Positions 34,779 through 46,969 of a stretch of DNA of 64,000 bases are shown piece after piece (position 1 is the first letter of the stretch; each line of letters opens with the position of its first letter). The notes under the pieces are model-generated. The model did not search any database. It was not told where the DNA came from and worked only from the letters and a program-made list of their open reading frames with translations. The stretch is from Pseudorasbora parva. Its lineage: Eukaryota; Chordata; Actinopteri; Cypriniformes; Gobionidae. The stretch spans positions 9,981,702 through 10,045,701 of the forward strand of contig NC_090178.1 in NCBI RefSeq assembly GCF_024679245.1, given 5' to 3'. A program made the translations under genes and the position numbers.

Positions 34779-36517
34779 TTAAATAGTTTCATCCCATACA
34801 TTTTGCGTCTGAAAGGTGAAACTCCTACAAATGCATATGCAATAAGGTCAGCCGCAAAAAATAACCCTGTCCACGCCTTTTCGGCGTTAATTATTCACCG
34901 TCTCTTTTTAGTAAATCCTGACAGTATTTTTTTTTTACCACCAAAAAGAGGGTTTGCGCTGGCACAAACTGTTAGTAAATCTGGCCCTTAGCATTAGGGT
35001 TTTGTTTAAATAATAGGTTAATATTGATCCAAAATGGTCCAACCATTCCTCAACACTGCAGAGTGCAGACAAGTTATAGGCCTACTGAAACTCTCTCTAA
35101 AAAAAAAAAAAAATACACATTCAACCACCGCTCGACCTTCCATCAAAAGTTTAGCATCGAAAGTTAAAGACTGAGAGTTTGAGCTCATCTTTTTATATAT
35201 TCTTTCCCGTGTCATTTTACCCCTTTTTTCTTCAAACTCTTCTTCCCTGACACTTTTCATCTGTCAGCATTTCCCCCGACTCGGCCCGTATCGAGCCTGA
35301 CAATTTGATTCGGAGTCAAATCAGTCCGTTCGCTCTGACATTTTATTTCCACCTGTCCTATTCTCTCCATTTCGTCATTCTATCAATTCCTCCGGTGCTA
35401 ATTCTGCCCGGTAGGTCTGGATTATGCGCAGGAAGGCATGCGTGTCAAAGGGAAATTTTGCGAGGGTAAAGACAGCCCAGATAGGAGGATGAATTAAACA
35501 GATAACGGCAGGCAGACGGAGTGAGGAAGTCGTGTCAAGCAAAACGCCTCAACGATGTTGGTCATTTTCCTTTCCGTTTCTCTCTCTCTCTCCTTCCCCC
35601 CTCCTTAAGCATGACAGAAAACTATCTAAATGAATAAAAAAAGTGATGAAATGACTTTGGTGCCGTGGACTTTCTGCTCTTTGACTTCCCATCTGGATTA
35701 GTGCAGGCTGAATGGAGTCTGTTTCTTTTGTAAGAACCAACACATGAGTCTGTCTGAATGTTTCTCTCTCTTTGACACACACACACACACATTCTGTGCT
35801 TGATAAGAGCCATCTGAATTTGCATGGCAAATTATGTCCTGTACGACCACTTCAGCTGCCCAGATGGACGGAGAGACACGGTTATGACAAATAGATTATT
35901 CAACTGACTATTTCCCTTCGCTTAATGATTCAAACAGATATGACAGGATGGACTGCGGCCTAATACAAACTATTTACTTCTGTTTATACATTGATTTTCA
36001 CAGTCTGATTGGTCTGAAATATACATTTTAACTAAATTATAACTGAATAAAAAACAATTAATATCTATGGATGTTAAAAGTGAAATGTGTTATTCTGAAT
36101 CATTTGCATCACCAAATGAATTTGCAAAGACAGTCCTGAACCTTTGATATTGGTTAGACAAATAAATTTGAAGAAAAGAAAAAAACCTATCCTTAAACAT
36201 TTAAGAATGGTGCGACAGATGCTCTAATAGAATCTCAAACGTAAACTTCAGAGGCAAAAATTTGGTTAGAATGGAGATTTCAGGGTCAGTTCTAACTGTC
36301 CATTTTAATAAATTTACTTAGGACTCAGTTAAATTAGGCTAGTTGTTGGCTTCATCACTAAAAACATGCTAACATTAGGCATTTTGTCAAAAACATATAA
36401 GGGTCAGTTTTGCGGTTTAATACTGTGCATTATTATTAGCATCTATAAAAATGATTACAAATAATTTGTCCTGAAGAAAAATAATCACTCGTTATATTTA
36501 ACTAGATTTTTACTGCA
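34779..36517. other. Non-coding between two TTAA elements
   Basis: No exon was recognised. It contains a poly(A) run near 35098-35112 and CT/CA microsatellites at 35578-35592 and 35776-35790. GC-richer sequence at 35260-35560 might be conserved non-coding DNA. Confidence 0.6.
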
Positions 36518-36521
36518 TTAA

Positions 36522-37647
36522 AGGGTAACTAAACCCTAGAACAACTTTTTTTAGTTAATGATCTGCAAGAATGGAGCTTTATTATTATTGTTCATTGAGT
36601 CGAGTAAATGTTTTGACAGTTGGGTTTAAAGTGTTTAAATTCTATAATATATGGTATAAAAACGTCTTAGTGCTGCCCTCTTAAGGTTGAACGGTGGCTA
36701 CTGCAGTTGAATTTTCCTATTGGACGTTATGGTACTTCGTTACGTAGGTTTGTACTTCCAACGGCTCACTATCCACGCCCCTGGCACGAGCTCACCACGC
36801 CCTGAGAAATGTTTTCCGTGATCACATGATGAGAACGGCTTCAGTCCAGTATGAGCGCTCATGCTAAATGAAGTAGAAACATTATGAATGAAACTTTCTC
36901 TTCACTTGCTTTCAACATCCTAATTAAGAAAATACAGATATATAATGCAGTTGTAAGTACATGTTAAGCTTTTCTTCTGATAGTTTTGCCACCTGTCATG
37001 TCTACAGATAATTTTCATACCTCAGACGCTTTCAGACAAACCCTGACACGCAAATGGTTGCCGTGGTAACGAACAACAAATCCGTAACGTGCTAGACTGC
37101 GGGCGTATGTAGTCTAACTTTTATTTAATGCATGAGGAATATTTAATATGAGGAAATCTGTTGTAATAGGCTATTAGGTTTGAACTTATTGGTCCTGCGC
37201 TTTTTGTGGCATTCAGTATAAGGATATGGCTGTTCAGTGTTCATAGATTAGTTAGTGATCTCATTCTCTCTTGCGCTGCTGCTTCGCTAGCATGAATGAA
37301 TGAAAGCATCGTATGCATCGGGAGTTAAAGCAGTTTGAGCCAACAAACTCTGTGTCTACAGACATTTCACCCTCCTCCACTTCAGGTGAAGGTGGTGGAG
37401 AAAAGTCCTCTAGTTTAGATGACTGCTCTGTTGCAAAACTACTGTCCTCACTCCAGTCACTATCAATCTTTGCGAGTCTGACAACTGTCAAACAAGTTGT
37501 CACTACGGGTCTCAGGTGCACGCCCCCCGCTCAGCGCCGCCCTCGTCTCGTCCCCTCTGCCTCCACTGGGCTCTGCCCACTTTTGCAGCATTTTTCAAAT
37601 ATTGCCAGAGGGCGGAGTTAGGCTGTGAACAGGGGTTTAGTTACCCT
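36522..37647. mobile_element. TTAA-flanked element, AGGGTAACTAAACCC family
   Basis: AGGGTAACTAAACCC at the left and GGGTTTAGTTACCCT at the right are perfect 15-bp inverted termini. TTAA is duplicated at 36518-36521 and 37648-37651. An acidic, Ser-rich open frame on the minus strand (37261-37521, with EVEEGEMSVDTEFVG) may be a remnant of a transposon-encoded N-terminus, but I see no catalytic domain. Confidence 0.9.
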
Positions 37648-37718
37648 TTAATGCACTGAAATAAATAATTTTCATGAAAAAATATTTATCATTTAATCAA
37701 GAGAGAAAGGTCAAATTT

Positions 37719-39162
37719 TGGCAAGACAAAAGTTTTGTCGCCTATACAGAAATTGAACAAATTTACTGCAAATACAAAAATATGTCAGCAAATTAAGTTG
37801 TGGTGCTGTGAGATCCAAATTTAATATCTTGTATGACTTCCATGAGCTTGAAGGACTGCATCCATGCGGTTTGGCAAGGATTCATACAATTTATTGATGA
37901 AGTCATCAGGAATAGCTAAGAAAGCAGTCTTGCATGCCTCCCAGAGTTCATCAATATTCTTTGGTTTCGTCTTCCATGCGTCCTCTTTCATCCTACCCCA
38001 CATATGCTCAATGATGTTCATGTCTGGTGACTGGGCTGGCCAATCCTGGAGCATCTTGATCTTCATCGCCTTGAGGAACTTTGATGTGGAGATGGAAGTA
38101 TGCGATGGAGCACCGTCCTGCTGCAGAATTTGGCCTCTTTTATGGTTGGGAATAAGAGGTAGCTAAGATTTCTTGGTATTTTAGACTATTGATGTTGCCT
38201 TCCACCCTGCAGATCTCTCACACACCCCCATACTGGATGTAACCCCAGACCATGATTTTTCCGCCACCAAACTTCACTGTTTTCTGGGTGAATCTCTGAT
38301 CCATTCGGGCTTCAGTAGGTCTCCTGCAATATTTGCGGCGACTGTGGTGTAATTCAACAGAAGATTCATCTGAAAAATCCACCTTCTGCCACTATTCCAG
38401 CGTCCATCCTTTTAGCAGGCTGTGGGCCTTGGCAAATGCCACACGGTTTTTCAATTGTCTTTTGTTTAGTGCTGGCTTCTGGGCACTGATTCGACCATGG
38501 AGGCCATTTCGGGACGGAATCCGACAAACAGTTCTGGTTGACACAGGGACTTCAGGTGACCAGGTCTCGTGGAGCTCTGCTGCAGTGGAAAATGGGCTGG
38601 CCTTGGATTTTCGAGCCAACAAACGGTCCTCTCGAGCAGTTGTCTTGCGGGGTCTGCCTGACCTGGGCTTGTCAAAAACGTCTCCAGTCTCTTCAAATCT
38701 TTTTTTTTAATCCTCTGTACTTGACGCTGAGACACATTGAAGGTGTCTGCCACATCAGCAGTGGATCTGGTCTTCAGCCTCTTGATAATCAAAACTTTAG
38801 TCTCAGGGTGAATCTTAGGCATGTTTGCAGAGGTCTAGTTGCAGTTGATGTGAAGGTCTAGCGTACTGGGGTTCTTTTTATATACACTTGAGACCTAATT
38901 GATCCATTATTAGTCACAGGTGAAGCTCATATGACAAGGTGACAACAGTTATGTCTTTGCAAAAATTGACTCAATGGGCTTTACCAAGCTGTGAATATTA
39001 GAATACTTTTTGAAAGTTTAGTTTTTCACTGAAACATTATCACAAAAGCTGGTGGGATTAAAATGAGCCATTTCTTGTAAAAAAAAATCTTGATTAGAAA
39101 TATATTTCAGCGGCACTTTAGGTCAATTTGTACACAAGCGACAAGACTTTTGTCAGGGACTG
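37719..39162 (-). mobile_element. Decayed Tc1/mariner transposon
   Basis: The right terminus (39140-39162, reading CAGTCCCTGACAAAAGTCTT inwards) ends at a TA. The left terminus has an eroded partner (GCAAGACAAAAGTTTTGTCG, near 37731). Between them is a broken minus-strand transposase. It lies 68 bp from the TTAA element at 36522-37647. Confidence 0.85.
37821..38822 (-). pseudogene. Tc1-like transposase pseudogene
   Basis: The N-terminal part starting at 38822 (MPKIHPETKVLIIKRLKTRS, then VADTFNVSQRQVQRI) is the paired-type helix-turn-helix DNA-binding region. A frame change near 38600 leads to KNRVAFAKAHSLLKGW, which is followed by stops. The C-terminal part (37821-38066) has SPDMNIIEHMWGRMKEDAW, containing the last acidic residue of the DD34E catalytic triad, and ends AHGSHTRY. 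The second Asp is in QQDGAPSHT near 38110. Several frameshifts and stops make it inactive. Confidence 0.9.
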
Positions 39163-39445
39163 TACATTCACATGTTTACCTTATACCATGATTTCTTGAC
39201 TCGTAGAAAGTCGATAATAAGACTCAAAATACATTTATGCGTCAGTTTATTATATATAATACCTACATTAGGTCACAATAGAGTGATCAAAAACATTGTA
39301 TCAATCTCATATTGTCAGTGAAATAGAATAGTGGTGCACGCTGACTTTCTGAAAAGCTCTGCATGGATTGATGCGTATGAAACAGGACCAAGAATTCTAG
39401 TATTTTTTATTGTCTGTTTCAGTTGCAAAACTAATACCGAACTGA

Positions 39446-40128
39446 GGCCTAGTCCACACGAACACGGGTATTTTTATTACCGGAGTTTTTCCCCCTCCGT
39501 TTTAAAAAACAATCGCGTCCACACAAGCACGGTTTTAAAAAAAAATCTGTCCACATGAGAACGCAAAACTACGCTATGATTGGCTGCCTGATTTCCACAT
39601 GGGTCCCATTCACTGCACCGATGCACATTGCACTGACTGAGGGATGCCATGGGCTCAAGTGAAACACTTCCTACAAGTTCCTTTACTTTGGACTCAGTGA
39701 CAGGTACACAGGTGCAGGGCCGAAGTGGACTGTAATAGCTTCACACACTTGCTTTACTATTTTGTATTATTGCATTCTGGCGCCTTTGTTCTGCAATACA
39801 ATGAAATAACTGAACATCTGTAGGATATGCTGTTAGTGGAGTCCACCGCATAGACTCGACTCACGTAAATCAAAAGGAGATGTGGAAAATCTGACGTCAA
39901 ACAAAGGAGAGAACGGCGCGCACTTCAATTTAAAAAAACGAAATCTCCGGTTTCACCATCTACACGACAACGCTGTAACCGGAGTTTCTAAAAATCTTCA
40001 CCCTGGCCGGAGTTTTCAAAAAAGTCCGGTTTTAGTAACCGGATACAGCGTTTGCGTGTGGACGAACACCCAAACCGCGTAGAAAAAGCTGCGGTTTTGA
40101 AAATACCCGTGTTCGTGTGGACAGGGCC
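39446..40128. mobile_element. Harbinger-like non-autonomous element
   Basis: GGCCTAGTCCACACGAACAC at the left is mirrored at the right by GTGTTCGTGTGGACAGGGCC, and TGA flanks both sides (39443-39445 and 40129-40131). The interior repeats CCGGAGTTTT and CGTGTGGACG-like words, giving extra inner inverted repeats. It is 683 bp with no transposase. Confidence 0.8.
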
Positions 40129-40131
40129 TGA

Positions 40132-41010
40132 GTCTGCAGCAGTCAGGTGGTACAGGTCAGAGCTCTTTAAGTTGTTTATGTGCATTATTCATGTGCATGT
40201 ACTGTTATGTGCTTTGAGACATGAGGTAGTTTAACGTCGTCTCCCGTCTTGTGACTTTGCAAACTCTGCTGTGTTTTGAAGGTGACATCGCTTTGGAGAC
40301 GCTCTGAAGCGAGCCTGGGATCTCTTGCTTTCAAAGATAACTTGCTTTTGCTAGCCGCTCTGAAAAGGCCTACCCTACCTTTAAGTATAAATTGACTTCA
40401 GCCATTTGACTAATGTCAGCCATATACTACCTTCTAGAACATGCCTTCTTCCCACAAACCAGCCCTTCAATGACATGTCAGCCAACTTGACACATATTGA
40501 ACACATATTGCTAAATGTGTTATTGGGATATTTTCTTGTGGTCAAAACAGCCTTTCTGGTTTTTACTTTTGTGGTGTATATACAAATTATACATACTACA
40601 AATAAACAGAGGTTGCAGCTTTCAGACTAATCACCTCAAGGTATGAAAAGCTAGCCAAAAAAAAAAAGACTGATTACTTATGATATTTGACAATTAAATT
40701 GGTATATTTACATATTTTATATATTACACATAAAGAGATTCTTTGAGATTCTTTCAAAAATTAGAAATTTGGCAACTACTGACATTAGTCTTGAAGTTTT
40801 ATTATAGTTTTATTTTTTTATTTTTGAAAACCAAAAAAAAAAAAAAAAAACTAATAAAAAGTTAAAATCACATTTCAAATGTACTAAAAATGTAAAAATA
40901 AAATATTAAATAAATTTCAAAATATTAATAAAAACCACAACAGTATAAATAATACTGAAATTACACTGAATTGATTTTGTGGGATTTATAATCAGGCACC
41001 AAGTAAATTA
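40132..41010. other. Non-coding AT-rich stretch
   Basis: No gene is recognised. It contains a poly(A) run at 40833-40850 and AT-rich low-complexity sequence at 40800-40960. Confidence 0.6.
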
Positions 41011-41388
41011 CACTGTAAAAAATTATTGTTGGTTTTTGTTGGTTTAACTTAAAAAGTAAGTAACCTGGTTGCCTTAAAATTTTGAGTTTATTGAATTTAA
41101 AATTTGAGTTGATAAAATGAAGGACATTTGTTTAATAAATAGAAACTCAAAATATTATTGTATCTGAACCACATAAAAAAATGTGATAAATCATGTTTCA
41201 CTGCGTCATCAGAAATAAAACACACAAAATTACCCAATATGCTTACAAAATCTTTTAATAATATTTTAATAAAGGTTGTCAAATCTCAAAAAAATGTTCA
41301 TTGTATTAACTCAAAAATTTTATTTCAATGAACTCAAAATTTTAAGGCAACCAGGTAACTTTTTTTCTAAATATTTTTTTTTACAGTG
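41011..41388. mobile_element. CACTGTAAAAAA MITE
   Basis: CACTGTAAAAAA at the left and TTTTTTACAGTG at the right sit between TA dinucleotides. Inner inverted words (GGTTGCCTTAAAATTTTGAG and CTCAAAATTTTAAGGCAACC) give a long hairpin. TA flanks fit a Tc1/mariner-type MITE. Confidence 0.82.
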
Positions 41389-42336
41389 TACTCATTAATA
41401 TTTCTTCTAGTCAACAGAACTGCTTTGAGGTTCAAGTGAGATAATGTTGCATCCCAATTTACATCATCCATCCTAATTTGAGAACCATTTAGAATTAGTG
41501 TGTCCCAAATCATAGTATGTTGAAATTAGTATTCCAAAGATACCTGGATTGTCTTTTTTTCAGGTTAGAATCTGAAGCACACTCCAATGGCTGATATTGT
41601 TCACAACCCATTAAGACGCAATTATGACGAAGTAGTATGTCCCGAAGCTTGCCTACTCTTCTGCTACACACTCAAACATTTTTACTTTTCTTCACAAAAT
41701 CAGTGGGGCACAGTATGTAGATGAATTGGGATGCAGCAAAAATCTTACACCAACAATACTCTGCAGCTGTTTCTAAACAATCCTGTTTCTTAAGGTCAGA
41801 TGATCAAATGCAATGGTTATTTGTGAAGCCCACCAATAACGCTGTGACATCCAGTGGCTAAAATATTTACTATGACCAACAATTCAGTATCCTGACAAAC
41901 TCCAGTAAAAACCCTTAACTCGTTCTTCCTTTGGGCTGTTCTTGGCCAATTCTATCTGCAGTCCAGAGGATATGTGCTTTACAGCGCTGAATGACCTTTC
42001 ATGATAATTACAGCTGCTCAGCTGTCCTCAGGCTCCTCAACCTAAAAGTAGCCGTTATGCATTATGTAACCCAGCGATGGCAAAGGCGCAAGTTTGATTT
42101 AAAGCATCAGACATGTCCTTTGACAAAGGACAAGCAGATTTCAGTTGGCTGTGAGATTTCTATACACATGGGGCGTTCACACGGACAACATCCAGATCAC
42201 ACACTGATCTCACAGCTGTCAAATGGCTGTATTGTTGGTCATAATAAGCTGGAAGTTTTATATCTGATCACAAATGGGATGGATTGTTCGCATTGCTCAA
42301 ATAAATAACTATAGGCCAAAAATGGAGGAAGATGCT
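41389..42336. other. Non-coding, no feature recognised
   Basis: No exon or clear repeat was seen. The stretch 41940-42300 is less AT-rich than its surroundings and is open in one frame, but that frame does not look like a protein. Confidence 0.55.
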
Positions 42337-42873
42337 CTTGTTGAGATTAGTTGAGATTGAGACTGTGTAGCAATGTCTATATCCAGTATAGGAGGCCAGT
42401 AGGAGTGTGTAATATGTTCATACTATGATAATATTGTAACTGTTGATTTAACAATGTAGAAGCTGACATTATTATGTATGGAAGCCCGTTTCGGCTTCTA
42501 ATTGCGACTTTTTTTCTCAGAATTCTGCCTTATTTTCTCACAATTGCGAGTTTTAAATTCACAATTCTGAGATATAAACTTGTAATTGCATGATATAAAG
42601 TCCCAATTCTGAGTTTATTTCTCAGTCAGACTTGTGACTTTATATCACACAATTGCGAGAAAAAAAGTCTGAATTCTGAGATTAAAAAAGCAAATAATTA
42701 TCTTTTTATTTATATTGGCCAAACCGGGCTTCCATACATGATAATGTCAGCTTCTACATTGTTAAAAACAGTTACAATATTATCATAGTATGAACATATT
42801 ACACACCCCTACTAACCTCCTTACTTGTTGTAGACAGTGCTACACAGTCTCAATCTCAACCAATCTCAACAAG
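42337..42873. mobile_element. Foldback element with about 150-bp arms
   Basis: The left arm (42337-42488) is repeated inverted at 42724-42873. For example, CTTCTACATTGTTAA pairs with TTAACAATGTAGAAG, and TCATACTATGATAATATTG pairs with CAATATTATCATAGTATGA. The loop is built of TCTGAGAAAAAA/AATTGCGAG words in alternating orientation, itself an inverted array. It has no ORF. Confidence 0.88.
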
Positions 42874-43070
42874 AAAATCTTTATTTTACTTTTGATTTGG
42901 CAAAAATGGGCTTCCATAATCATGTATGTAACTCACGTTACAAAAAAACACAGTTCTTGAGACTACACTTTCCCTGCATGATGTAGCCTAGTAGAAAGCC
43001 AAGCAAACATGCAGTTTTTCCCTGATATCAGCACGATTCAAATGTGATCCTTTTAAACGGTTCAATAGAC

Positions 43071-43315
43071 ACACTGTCAGAAAAAAGGTACATTTCTGTC
43101 ACTGGGGCGGTACCATAAGATAGAAAACCGTAAAGGTACTAATATGTACCTTTAAGGTACTAATTTGCACTCTTAAATTACTGATATGTACCTTTTAAGG
43201 TACTAATATGTACCATTTAGATGGGTGAGTAAGGTACAAAGATTTGCCGGATTCACTTTTGTACCTTAGGCTACCGCCCCAGTGACAGAACTGTACCTTT
43301 TTTCCTGAGAGCGCA
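43071..43315. mobile_element. GGTACAAAA-type MITE
   Basis: TGTCAGAAAAAAGGTACA at the left and TGTACCTTTTTTCCTGAGA at the right, with inner CTGTCACTGGGGCGG and CCGCCCCAGTGACAG. It belongs to the same family as 8354-8548. The middle repeats AAGGTACTAATATGTACC. Confidence 0.88.
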
Positions 43316-43545
43316 GGTTAGTACTGCAAGTTACATTTTAGACACAATACTGCCAATATTTGCTCTATTTCACCAACGAAAATAGTTTCAAACAAAGTCG
43401 CAACAGAACTTCCCTGGATCTCTAAGAAACGCGGTGGTTAAATCAATGATTCACTTTCATTCCTGAATCAGTTGGCTGAATGAATAACGGGCCTAAACCA
43501 GTCAAGGCACCAGCACAACAACACAGAAAACATTGTCTAATATAA

Positions 43546-44272
43546 GCCCTATTCGGACTGGATTAGTTTAACATGGGGACGTGGGGGTAAAGTAATTATT
43601 ACCAGAGGTTCTCTGTGATTTTAGTCCTGTCCGAATGTCCCATCTCGGTAATCATTACGGACAATGTCAGTGAAGATTACCAAGACTTTTACCTTCTGTA
43701 AAAAGGTCCGGAAAAATTACCTCAGGTAATACTAATCCCGTTCGAATAGACCTGCTGTAAAAATGTATGGTAAAATTCCGTCATTTCCGGTTTAAAAGTT
43801 AAAAAAGGCACATTTTGCGACCTTGGAGGCGCTTGAAGCATTCGGTTGCGTTGTAGGTGGTGGGGCAAATCTGTGGAAAATGCCCAGTATTTTCCGCATA
43901 TCATTTAAAGCAAAAAGAAGATCAAAAGCACTTATTAGAGGCACAACACATTTTAGCTCTAGGAAAGTGTCTACTACCAACATAATCCAATCAGAATCGT
44001 TAGACTGGACCTAACTGTTCATTAAAACACACATATATTAGAGACGGAGTTCAGACTGGCGCTCAGGTTGTGTGTTTGCTCACGTGATAACGGTAACGTC
44101 ATACGCACATGACGTCAAGGAGGTGCGTAAAGCCAGTTACTCCTCCCACTTCTGCTAGTTTTACTGAGATGTCTTATCCCGTGCGAATTGGCCATTGATA
44201 TTACAGACGTCCTGAGGTAAAATGACTTTACCCCCATGTCCCCATGTTAATCTAATCCCGTCCGAATAGGGC
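43546..44272. mobile_element. Non-autonomous DNA element with about 55-bp inverted ends
   Basis: GCCCTATTCGGACTGGATTA at the left is matched inverted by TAATCCCGTCCGAATAGGGC at the right, and the match continues over ACATGGGGAC...GGGGGTAAAGT and its partner. The flanks TAA and TTT leave the target duplication unclear. The likely superfamily is Harbinger, but this is unsure. It has no transposase. Confidence 0.82.
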
Positions 44273-46206
44273 TTTCGTCAGAGAAAAAATCCTAGAAAAT
44301 ATAGTTATACATTTTTCTCAGTATCGCACACCTTCACGACCTGGCTTCTGGCTCAACCAATGGTGTGAGTTTGGAGCAGGACTTCCGATATTGAAGTGGG
44401 ACAGGGAAATCAGTGTTTGAAAAACAATCATTCTTTTTGCCATTCCCAATTAGTTCAGAAATGGCTATACAAATTTAAAGATCTCTGATACAACGCTACA
44501 TAATTGTGCCCATCTACCGGGCACACAGCAGTTTGCTCGGCCTTATAGACTAAAAATACATGCCGCAGCTGGCGGGGAAGTCTCGGAGAGGCCCTATAAT
44601 GAGCTCTGTCACATCAGCATGGCCCAAGAGAGCCTGTGGTTGTCTCATGTCACTTTCCATTCGCCACAGCAGCCACTGAGAGCTCCAGTGAACCACCAGG
44701 AAGTCAGGACAGCTCCGCCATCTCTCGCCTATTCTGGGTTCACTGATTCCTCGGGCTGCCTCAAGGCCTGCATGCCTTACTGGGCTGAAGGTGAAACAGA
44801 ACAGCATTTATCAAGCTTCGGCAGATGCATGGACATCTACCTTGAGCGGCAAAGACTGCGGAATAATCGATGTAATCATATCAAGCTGTGTGAATCATTC
44901 TTCTTATCATGTCTAATGGTTTTCTGCATCAATCTTTACTTATATAACGCTTATGCAAGCAGTGCGTACAATTCTAGAGCCAATGCTGTTTTTGGATTAT
45001 ACAGCATGCAACAGATTTTTTTTATTTTTTATCATTATTTTATGGACTTTGCCTTTAAAAGTATAGTCCACCTAAAAAACTAAAATTGTGTCATCCTTTA
45101 CTCACCCTCATGTTGCTCCAAAGCTGTATGCACTTTGTTTAGCAGAACAAAAAAAAGAACCCATTGAATGGTCAAATAATAAAAGAAAATTATAAAATAA
45201 TAAAAATGTTATATATATAAGGCATGTGCCGATATCAATTTTTCATGTTGCAATTAATTGCAAAGCTTTTATCACGGTATACAATGTTATCACGATATTG
45301 AAATAAGTTGCAAAAAAAGTGTTGTCATAGCATAACAGCTTTAAGAACTATTTTTGTAATAACTGTAATTATATTGTAATTATGAATATTTATAGTCTAC
45401 TTTTATATTTGAGCAACTAACTCCACTCCACTCCTACCCTAAACCTACCCACTGTCAACAATATAAAACATGTAACAGGCAAATAAGTGTACAGTCACAG
45501 TTATTTATTGCAAAAACGGACAGAAACAGTATAGAAGTATTAACTCATGTTGCATTCCAAGTCTTCTGAAGTCATACGATATCTTCATGTAGTGGATCTT
45601 AATGTTTTAATCGTTGAAATGATGATCGTGCTCCACACACGCACTCGTTCATATTTCTCATGATTCAAATGATACAAACGACAGCATGATGACGCGATCG
45701 GTCACGAGACACACGAGAGCCAATGGCATTTTACAATCAAAGCTGACGTAATGACGCAATTGGTCACGTGACATACAGCAGCCAATGCTGTCAAACCTGA
45801 CCTGACGTTTCTTCCGGGGACAATATTTGAAAGTGTATTAATATTCGCTGGATGGACTCGGACGTTTCTGATCGTTTTTGGGGATTTTCTTCACACAAAT
45901 CAATCGTTTGGCCTTGGAACACTTGGAATATTTGTAGTTTCTGAATAAATTGAGCCTGCAGTATCTGTGTATCTCCCTCTTATATCCTGTTTTTTTTTTT
46001 TATAATACACAAATAGGTAGGTTTAGGGAAGGGATTGAGTTAAATGGTCAAAACGTGTCTGAATAAAAATAAATATAAATGTAAATAAATTATGCTGACT
46101 GAATCAAACTGACGAATATAAGGTGTTGGAACAGGGAATCCGTGTGTGGACCACGGATGCTGACTGTCATTGACTTACATAGGCATCACTTTCGTGAACC
46201 CATCAT
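44273..46206. other. Non-coding with repeat fragments
   Basis: It contains a GTCCACC/ACTCACCCTCATGTTG repeat piece (45056-45150) and a GTGCCGATATCAATTTTTC hAT-like end (about 45226-45310). The stretch 44540-44860 is GC-richer and open on both strands. It may be a conserved non-coding element, but no protein is recognised. Confidence 0.55.
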
Positions 46207-46215
46207 GGATTTTTC

Positions 46216-46969
46216 TAGCCTGACGTGGTCATACTCAATTCTAGACAGAATATGAGTCTGAAACCGCTCCATTGGGCTGTGATTATGAGGCGTGTTTCAA
46301 CCGAACCAGGAAAGACATCAATTGGGTAGACCTATCCAATTGATGTCTTTCCTGGTTCGGTTGAAACATGCCTCATAACCGCAGCCCAATGGAGCAAACC
46401 AATCAGAGCAACGAAGCGACACATTTTCAAATGTCAACAGACAGAGCTCAACTGCACTGTGTTGCCAAGTCCGCGTTTTTTTCCACGGTTGTTTTCTATG
46501 TCCAAGGGTTGAAGCGACTATGTGATATAGCAGATATAGTGATTAGCTGCAACCTTGCCAAAATAACACACATTTTACCCCCCAAACACCATTTTTCCCC
46601 CCGGAGAACCCCCCGAGAAGCTATTGTTTAGGGCTAGTAGTTGGCGGGTTTTGATTTAGAATTTATTGATACACAGAGTACTTACCCAACATGATCATCA
46701 TCTTTGAGAGAAATTATGAAGGTGATGCATATACAAACAAGCTCTCTGTTTAGAATTCGAGTAAATATAATCCAAGCTCCTTTGATGACGTGATGATTAC
46801 GTTACTGTTTATCATCTGTCCATCATCGTCTAAAGCCCGTCCTGATGATTTCATTGGTCCGAACAGATTCTGTTAGGAGATAATTACTCCTCTATGGAGC
46901 AATGCCAGACCGAACCGCCCGACCTAAAAATGTTGTGGGCGGGGCTAAGTTCGGCTGGCATCCAGGCTA
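46216..46969. mobile_element. TAGCCT-terminus Mutator-like element, second subfamily
   Basis: It starts TAGCCTGACGTGG and ends GGCATCCAGGCTA, flanked by a perfect 9-bp duplication GGATTTTTC (46207-46215 and 46970-46978). The termini agree with copies A-C, but the interior differs. It contains the 46266-46395 hairpin. No transposase is visible. Confidence 0.9.
46266..46395. repeat. Near-perfect hairpin, 60-bp arms
   Basis: The left arm (46266-46325) contains AACCGAACCAGGAAAGACAT and the right arm (46336-46395) contains ATGTCTTTCCTGGTTCGGTT. The arms pair almost completely around a 10-base loop GTAGACCTAT. Confidence 0.93.

Noticed and set aside
37313..37621. 102-codon plus-strand frame in a TTAA element
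   Set aside because: It is antisense to the acidic relic on the minus strand and has no domain.
44619..45083. 154-codon frame
   Set aside because: The second half is AT-rich and runs into a dispersed repeat. There are no motifs or splice support.
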